Below are positions 58,062-64,000 of a DNA stretch of 64,000 bases, one piece after another. This DNA is from Marsupella aquatica (taxonomy: Eukaryota; Marchantiophyta). The notes beneath the pieces are model-generated. The model had not been told where the DNA came from and ran no database searches. It saw only the letters and a program-made list of their open reading frames with translations. Made by a program: the position numbers and the translations under genes. Every line of letters begins with the position of its first letter. The stretch's first letter is position 1. Location: positions 15,934,001-15,998,000 of the forward strand of contig OZ316892.1 of NCBI GenBank assembly GCA_973895155.1, read 5' to 3'.

Positions 58062-60968
58062 TCTGCCCTCGACCCAAGCTGAGGAGTACCCTTCTGGTTG
58101 CCCATTGTACACCGGAGCTGAGGAAACAATTCTTCCATCCACATAGCATTAATGACAATCCAGTGAAGCAATGGTGTCGTACCTAGCAAACTTGGAACAT
58201 TGTGGAGGGAATTGCTATTGGTTTGCTGCAAACCTCCCTACGCCAGGTCAGTGATATAGTCCCCGCCAATCGGTTGCAGGAGTGGGAGTGTGAGTCAATT
58301 GAATCGCTTATTGAAATAGTCTAAAATGATTTCAAGAAATTCGGGGACGTTGTGGAAGGCAAGTTTTTTAATACAATGTGGCCGTCCAAGTATCCCGACA
58401 AGGCTGACTACACCCTCAAGAATCAGAAGAGGGCCAAACGATACCTGTACCATTTCTTCATGCATATGGAGATTGTGAAGCCAGATTACTTTTGGGCATA
58501 CCCTGCTACTTTCCAAAAGTGGATCGTTGTTCCCGAAGGAGACATACTGGCCGACGTGTATTCAATGTATCCTGTTGAAGGGTGTCTTCCACCAAGGAAA
58601 CTGTCAGAATGGGAGAGAATTCATTGTCCATGGTATTTGGACACCGATAGATGGGACTCTCTATTCGGCGACACTGAGAAAGACGCATTTCATAAGCTTT
58701 TGAAGTCTCAGGTCCCTCCCAAGTTTGTGTCCGATATGAAGCAGGGAATCAAAGGTGATGTGAGCAAGTCAACGGCATAATTGCAAACGGTGTGCAAAAC
58801 TACGGTTGTTCATGTTGACCAAAGTCGCAAACCCAGAGCCAAAGTAAAAACCAAAGCGGCGGCACCGAGTACCTCAACGCAGTCTGCCAAAAAATGTAAG
58901 TTGTCATTCAGGTTGTAGCTTCACATTTTGGTTAGCGCCAGGCGCTGCTATATGACTATGTCTATTGGTTTGTTTTTTCAATTGGTTTGGACAGCGTCTG
59001 GCGCTATTATTCAGCATTGAATAAATTCTGCTCTTTTTCCTTTAGGTGGGAGAAAGTCTGACGCTGCAACCGACAAAACAAAAGTAGATGCCACTCCAGA
59101 GCCTTCCAAAGCCAGTACCGATGCCCAATCAGACCCAGTAACTCCAATTGACAAAGCGAAAGAGATCGTCCCTCTTGATGCAACCAGTACAAAGAAGAAG
59201 AAGAAAAGGGCAATTCAAGCTGGAGAATCTTCCCGAGATGATGCCGCTGGAACTGGTGTTCAGAGAGATGTGGGTACCTTCAAGAGTAAATCTTCTAGGC
59301 ATTGCATGGTGGAAACAAGTATCCAAGAATTTATTGATACTGCTTTCAACAAAGCAGCAAAACCAGATTGGGTGACTGATGCAGAGAAATGGGGAAAGGT
59401 CCTTAGTTTGTTATTAGTGAGGATGTAGAGATCCTCACATGAGCATTTGACTCATTTATTTGCTTTGTATTTGGCTTTTTTGCCACAGCTCCCTTGACTC
59501 ATTGGGTAGTCGTGGAGCTTAGAATTTGACTTTGACTTTGACTTAATCAAGTATCCCGGGAAAAGGGAGTCATCCGAGGAGGAAAAGAAAGATCATTTGG
59601 TGTCAATGCAAGATTCATCTATCTTCCTACTGGACTTAAACCTACGCTCATGGACCATCGGGTTCCAAAGTGGAATGTACCAGACCACACAGTTCCGAGT
59701 TCTTTCTTGAAAGCGATGGACCCTTTCCTTTCTGATGATGGCATGCTTGCGATCTTGTATTCAGATGACCATGACCAGGTCTCGCAGGTCATTTCAGCAT
59801 GCCAGCAGTCAAAAAAGTTCCATTGTGTCAATTCTCACAATGTCGTCATGTCTATGCCCATGTACAGAGCAAAGACCGATATTCAGGTACAGATCATTGC
59901 ATCTCTTGTTTATTGTTAGCGCTCGGCGGTAATTTAGTCTTTGCTGTAGTTCTTGAGACATTACCCATCGGTTGATAATTTTAGCCAAATGTGTGCGATG
60001 CATGCAGGTATTTACCCTCAGGCTAGACATATTTTGCCGAACTTCTTCAAAGGGAAAGGTACCAAAGGATCCAAGGTTTAAGCCTCTATCAATAAGTGAA
60101 GATCCTTCAATCTCTAACTTGATTGGGCTCCCAACCTTGAAGATAGATCATTGCTCGGCATTGGATTTTGCTGGGAACGCCTGTCTTTTGGTTGGTTTTA
60201 TGCAGTCGGTGATAGAGCTTTTTACTCTTCCTGGAGATATTGTCCTTGACTGGACTGTAGATTCAGGAAGCACATTCATTGCTGGTGATTTTTCTGGTCG
60301 TTTCATGATTGGGTTGGAAAATAGGCGTGAGTTTGTTGAGACTGCATCAAGGGTTTTCTTAGAACTTGTTGATCCCAAGCATGTTCCGATATTGCCTCGT
60401 CCTGTGACCAATTTAAGTGGTCGCAGAAAGAAAGATAGGCTTCGTTCTGTTCTCAACTTTGATTCCGATGAAGAGGAAGGTACCTCTGGAGACGTCGAAG
60501 ATGACACAGAGAAAACCCAGGAGGAAGATTCTTCGGAGAAGAGCGAAGACTAAGACGAGTAATGTTCTTCCAATAAGCTTCTTTATCCTTTCAAGTGTTG
60601 TTGACAATTCTGGGTTCTTGCTCTCTTATCCCCTAAACTTATATTTTTTTCCGTTTTACTGGATCAGGTCAGAATGGAATCTGAGGAAGCATTTCCAACT
60701 CCGGAGGAGACTAGCTAGGAATGTAATTGTCACTCCTAAGAAGCCATTTGTTTTGCCCTCATACGCTGAAAATTTTGCTAGGAGGGTTGACAAAATTAGA
60801 ACGCTTTGTTGGGAAACAAAAGGTCTACGTCTTCAGAGGGGAGCAGACAGAAAGTTCATGAGAAACCCTTATATAGATGATGTTTCCCAAAACAAGTACA
60901 TTGATGACAAAGCCGAGTCCAAGGACAGATCTGAAAGCTCCGCATCAGAAACATCTGATAGTTTGTAG
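58062..60968 (+). pseudogene. ParB-methyltransferase gene, unit D (5'-truncated)
   Basis: It begins inside exon 2 and lacks the ParB part. Exons: 58062-58895, 59046-59886 (split by a LINE-B stub), 60008-60558 and 60668-60968. It is very close to unit C in exons 2 and 3. Stops lie in exon 2 (three TAG/TAA, for example after the C-R-T at about 58184), and exon 4 ends early at TAA 60551. Motif I reads D-W-T-V-D-S-G-S-T: the first glycine of GSGS is replaced by Asp, which should damage cofactor binding. Exon 5 keeps R-R-R-L-A-R-N-V-I-V and the acidic tail. Palindromes lie in its introns at 58934, 58993 and 59918. Confidence 0.75.
59397..59549 (+). mobile_element. LINE-B copy 4, 153-bp 3' stub in methyltransferase exon 3 of unit D
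   Basis: The exon reads GGGGAAAGG and then becomes LINE sequence (TCCTTAGTTTGTTATTAG); it ends in repeated GACTTT and returns to exon sequence at TTAATCAAG. AAGG is shared by the exon and the LINE at the 5' junction, a microhomology. Unit C has the uninterrupted exon (GGGAAAGGACTTAATC). Confidence 0.88.
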
Positions 60969-61778
60969 GTAGCAATGGGGTTTTCTTGAAATACGTCATT
61001 TAATGTTTCAATATGTAACCATTTTGATGAATTGGCCGATTTTAAGCCCTTTCAAGTTTTACTAGCGCCAAGCGCTCCTCAAACATACTGTCACTATTAT
61101 ATTTTTATTTCAGATTCTTGAAGTGTGAGTTGTGAAGACGTGTTCTCAAGTGCAATATTGGCTAGCGCCGGACGCTTCCCAATTTTCTAAGGGTTCTTTG
61201 GTGTGGATTCTTTCCGGACTGTGGTTGCATAATGTTTTGGTTTCCGTCCAATTTTGTGGTATTAGGTGAACTTGCGGGAACGGTCATGGATCTTTGCACC
61301 TAGATGGCTTCCGAAAAGACCCTGATTGGGAGGAGGCTGGAATAGACGATGGTTGTCTAGTGGGATTAGAGTAGTAGCGCTAGGCGCTACTCAAAGGTTT
61401 TGGTTAATTATAACTGAGTTAAATAGCGTTCCGAGATTGAACATTTCATAACCCCCTTCATTAAATATCCTCCGAGAGTGCAACTGGTACAAATTATAGA
61501 CTCTTCACAGCGCCCGGCGCTAGCAATAATCGTGGAGAGTTCCTACCGCTACGAGTTTCTTATATTTACTCTTGTTTTTTTTTGTGTCTTTTGTAAACAC
61601 CTCGCCTTTGGCGCTAGTTTTACCAGCGTCGGGTGCTACCAGTTTTGTTTTTCAAAAGTAACTTTGCAGAAAAACATGCAGGAAAGAGCCATCCATTTTC
61701 CTGTTACCAGTCTTTTTCCGTGTTACCAATTTCTGTTATGAATGTCTGTTTCCTGTTTTCCTGCCTTTTGTAAACACC
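60969..61778. other. 3' end of unit D with palindromes and terminal repeat
   Basis: Family palindromes at 61064, 61164, 61376, 61509 and 61625. The sequence at 61443-61525 matches unit B at 34998-35075. GTAAACACC ends at 61601 and again at 61778, each preceded by CTTTTGTAAACACC, the same terminal repeat as unit B. The outer one (61778) is taken as the element end. No gene is apparent. Confidence 0.65.
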
Positions 61779-62606
61779 TCGTAGAGGACACCTACCTAGC
61801 AATCCTACTGCATTCCCCGAGAGTCATTGCATGTTGCAATATTCGTCAATCATTTTCTTCACTCCTGATAGAAGAATATAACATCTGTCTAGATCCCTGG
61901 GATTGATGACCTCCTTGTCATCAAGAACCTCAACATCCACTTGGTGCTATCATTGTCACGATTAGGACACGCCTCTCGAAATAACTTAATCTAATCGTGT
62001 CTCTTTAGCTTCTCCGGCAAGGTCATTTTCTCCAACGGCTAGGTTATTCGTATCGGCCTGATGACTTATGTAAGGTCTATTATCTAAATTGGGTAGGTTC
62101 CCAATTGTATTTACATTCTCAATATTGGGCATATCCTCGATATTGGTACAAGCTTTAGCGGGTCCTTCAATGACCGGCTCTCCCTTGTCCCCTCCAATGC
62201 TGGCTTGGTTTTGTCCCTCGGCTCCTCTAGTACATCCCCTACTTTTGTAGTTCTAACTCAAATACAAAGTTGGGAACCTTATTATGTGGTGGTGATGGTG
62301 ATAGAGGCTTAGTGGCTTTTCCTTTATGTCCTCTGTTAACCTGATGGAGCTGTAGAGCAAGCTCTCACAACGTTACTGTTTGCTCATCCATCCTAGAGTT
62401 GATTGGCCAAGCCTTTTCATTGGTCTCATCGGCCACTAAATCCCTCTAACCAATTACCACTTCATAATCCATGCGTACCTGATTTGCCTTGGTCTTGTAC
62501 ACCTCCAACTCTACTTCTCCAAATTCCATTGGTCCTATTCCCTTGTCCGCTTGACCCACTCAACGTCCAAGTTGGCTTGAGCTACCTGCGCTTCTTCCAT
62601 TTGGGC
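61779..62606 (-). pseudogene. Possible retrotransposon gag remnant
   Basis: The minus strand has stretches such as E-A-Q-V-A-Q-A-N-L-D-V-E-W (about 62590) and H-Q-V-D-V-E-V-L-D-D-K-E-V-I-N-P-R-D-L (about 61920) with low-complexity sequence between and several stops. Its place next to an LTR-like repeat in the same orientation suggests gag of the gypsy-2 family, interrupted on one side by unit D and on the other by a LINE-B stub. Tentative. Confidence 0.4.
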
Positions 62607-62866
62607 AAAAATCAAAGTCAAAGTCAAAGTCAATTCTACGCTCCACGATGACCCAATGAGTCAAGGGAGCTGTGGCAAAAAAAAGCCAAATACAAAGCAA
62701 AGAAATGAGTCAAATGCTCATGTGAGGATCTCTACATCCTCACTAAATACAAACTAAGGACCTTAAGAGTCACTAATGTGTAATGCTATCACATCGTTTC
62801 CTATCCACTGCCATGATATACAATCTAAGTTGCTTTGGTGGCAACCTAAATAGATTATGCAGATCT
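62607..62866 (-). mobile_element. LINE-B copy 6, 5'-truncated
   Basis: AAAGTC hexamers at 62611-62629 on the plus strand, then the shared 3' UTR (TCAAGGGAGCTGTGGC) up to GATTATGCAGATC at 62866, where it breaks into the LTR-like repeat. Confidence 0.85.
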
Positions 62867-64000
62867 CAAAAAGAAGAAATCTTGGTTCGGATTTACAAAA
62901 AAAGTTTATTTGGTTGCTCATCCTCTAACTCAAGTTTCCATACTAAGCTCAGTTCAGGTCAACACGGTCTCGGTCTCAAGCTCATCAATGGTTTCCCCCA
63001 AGCATTTAGAACACAACTTCAGCCTCCGACGAGCTTCCTTCATGTCTTTGTTTTTCTTGCACTCATCCTCTTGACCATTCTTCCTCCTCTCCTCCAGTTT
63101 CCAGTCCCACAACAAAAAGAACTTACGGCCGGTAACCTCAAACCCCATGACAGCAAACAAACCCTAGTCTAAAAATGGATCCAATCACCGGGTTCCACTC
63201 ATCAAATGAATGTAAGTCGATCAATCTTTTCCTCTAGGGTGTTTTAACACAGCTTTAATCCTTCTTGACTTGGACTTTTCTTAGGAGCACTCGTAGCTTC
63301 AGGTGTAGACTCAGTTCAGTCTCAGCCTCATACTCCAGTTTGCTCTTATTCCACACCTTCACTCAATTACCATGCTGTCTGATCCTCTTGAGTGCCACCT
63401 CTCTTATTGCTTACACTTAACTTCCTTTGTCTTCGGCTGAATATCTCTTTTCTCCTTTCCTTAGAAATCACAGTCGCGTTTCCACTTCTCTTCTCTCGAC
63501 TTCCGCCCGTGAATTCCTCTCCATATCCATGTCACTCAAGTCACCAGTATGCCACTCCTTATCAACTTTACTGTCCACTTTTTCTCCATCATTTCTTGTT
63601 TCCTCCTCGAGCGAAGGGAAGTAAATTTCTTTTGTTTCCTCCGAATGCTTCACTTTGTACTTTTACGTTGTCCCTTTTCCTCTCGAGCTTTTGATCGCAC
63701 CCCACTTCTCTCTTTGTTTACACTTAAGTCCCCGCATTCGGCTGATTCACTTCTCTTTTCTTACAAGCTTCCAAGCCTCAACCCTCTGTTTTGAGCCTCT
63801 ACGCTCATATTCTCACACAATGGACGCTACGTTCTGCCTCATTCACGCTAAAAAAACACTCTCCAGTGCTTACTATTCTCACTTTCAGAGTTACCAAAGA
63901 GCAATAACTCATCTCTGCAACACCATTCTTTCTCCTGAATTCATCTCAATTACTCAAAAGCTCCAAAACAGATCATGCATACACATCGCTCCCCAGTCCA
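62867..64000 (-). mobile_element. LTR-like repeat copy 3 with leader ORF, running off the window
   Basis: Pyrimidine-rich on the plus strand and homologous to the repeats at 7.2-9.3 kb (same orientation) and 55.2-57.7 kb (opposite). For example GTGAATTCCTCTCCATATCC occurs at 8464 and 63508. The right border lies outside the window. Confidence 0.6.
62954..63145 (-). CDS. Small conserved ORF next to LTR-like repeat copy 3
   Basis: The frame starts at an ATG shared with the other copies (ATGGGGTTTGAGG) and reads G-F-E-V-T-G-R-K-F-F-L-L-W-D-W-K-L-E, then K-L-C-S-K-C-L-G-E-T-I-D-E-L-E. It is close to the ORF at 57479 despite sizeable DNA divergence. Function unknown. Confidence 0.5.
   Translation of the reverse strand, partial: GFEVTGRKFFLLWDWKLEERRKNGQEDECKKNKDMKEARRRLKLCSKCLGETIDELETETVLT

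Noticed and set aside
1311-61637. The dispersed palindromes as a CRISPR array
   Set aside because: Spacing is irregular and kilobase-scale, the repeat is only 13 bp, and the genome is eukaryotic with spliced genes.

Overview
The window is nuclear DNA from a green plant or streptophyte alga. A multi-exon transcription factor of the plant-specific NIGT1/HHO (GARP) family at 18.9-21.6 kb carries ordinary GT-AG introns. Almost everything else is mobile-element sequence of plant type: Ty3/gypsy, two-ORF LINEs and a CACTA tnp2 remnant. A charophyte such as Chara, or a bryophyte, would fit the repeat load, but I cannot fix the species from sequence alone. I saw no rRNA, tRNA or CRISPR.

The most unusual content is a family of four related mobile units: A at 1-6.1 kb, B at 29.3-35.2 kb, C at 46.6-54.1 kb and D at 58.1-61.8 kb. 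In A and C, a minus-strand DDE/MULE-like transposase with a Cys/His zinc-binding N-terminal region lies head-to-head with a plus-strand multi-exon gene. That second gene encodes, in order, a ParB-like segment with a D-G-N-H-R motif, a long unassigned middle region, a Lys-rich nuclear localisation signal, a beta-class N6A/N4C DNA-methyltransferase-like C-terminal half, and a basic then acidic tail. Introns and flanks of both genes are studded with a roughly 13-bp interrupted palindrome, consensus AGCGYYNRGCGCT, with about 36 copies, essentially confined to this family. Unit B has terminal inverted repeats starting GGTGTTTACAAAAG and sits inside the gag of a Ty3/gypsy element. All methyltransferase copies here are broken, but the transposase exon of unit A is open for at least 378 codons and runs off the left edge.

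Region by region: unit A (1-6.1 kb); a long-TIR MITE with 10-bp target duplication (6.6-7.1 kb); an LTR-like copy (7.2-9.3 kb); a GGGTTAG-type array (9.3-9.5 kb); a poly-A-tailed LINE remnant (11.1-12.7 kb); a minisatellite and a large foldback element with a nested MITE (13.0-14.8 kb); the HHO gene and its upstream region (15-22 kb); a minus-strand gypsy element (22.6-35.7 kb) interrupted by a LINE and by unit B; a nearly intact two-ORF LINE (36.5-40.6 kb); a CACTA tnp2 pseudogene (40.6-42.1 kb); a 181-bp satellite, an assembly gap and an inverted second copy of the satellite-LINE junction (42.2-46.5 kb); unit C, hit by a LINE and joined to a gypsy integrase end with an LTR (46.6-57.8 kb); unit D, also hit by a LINE (58.1-61.8 kb); then gag-like and LTR sequence to the right edge. 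Six 5'-truncated LINE copies share one 3' end with a TTTGAC hexamer tail.
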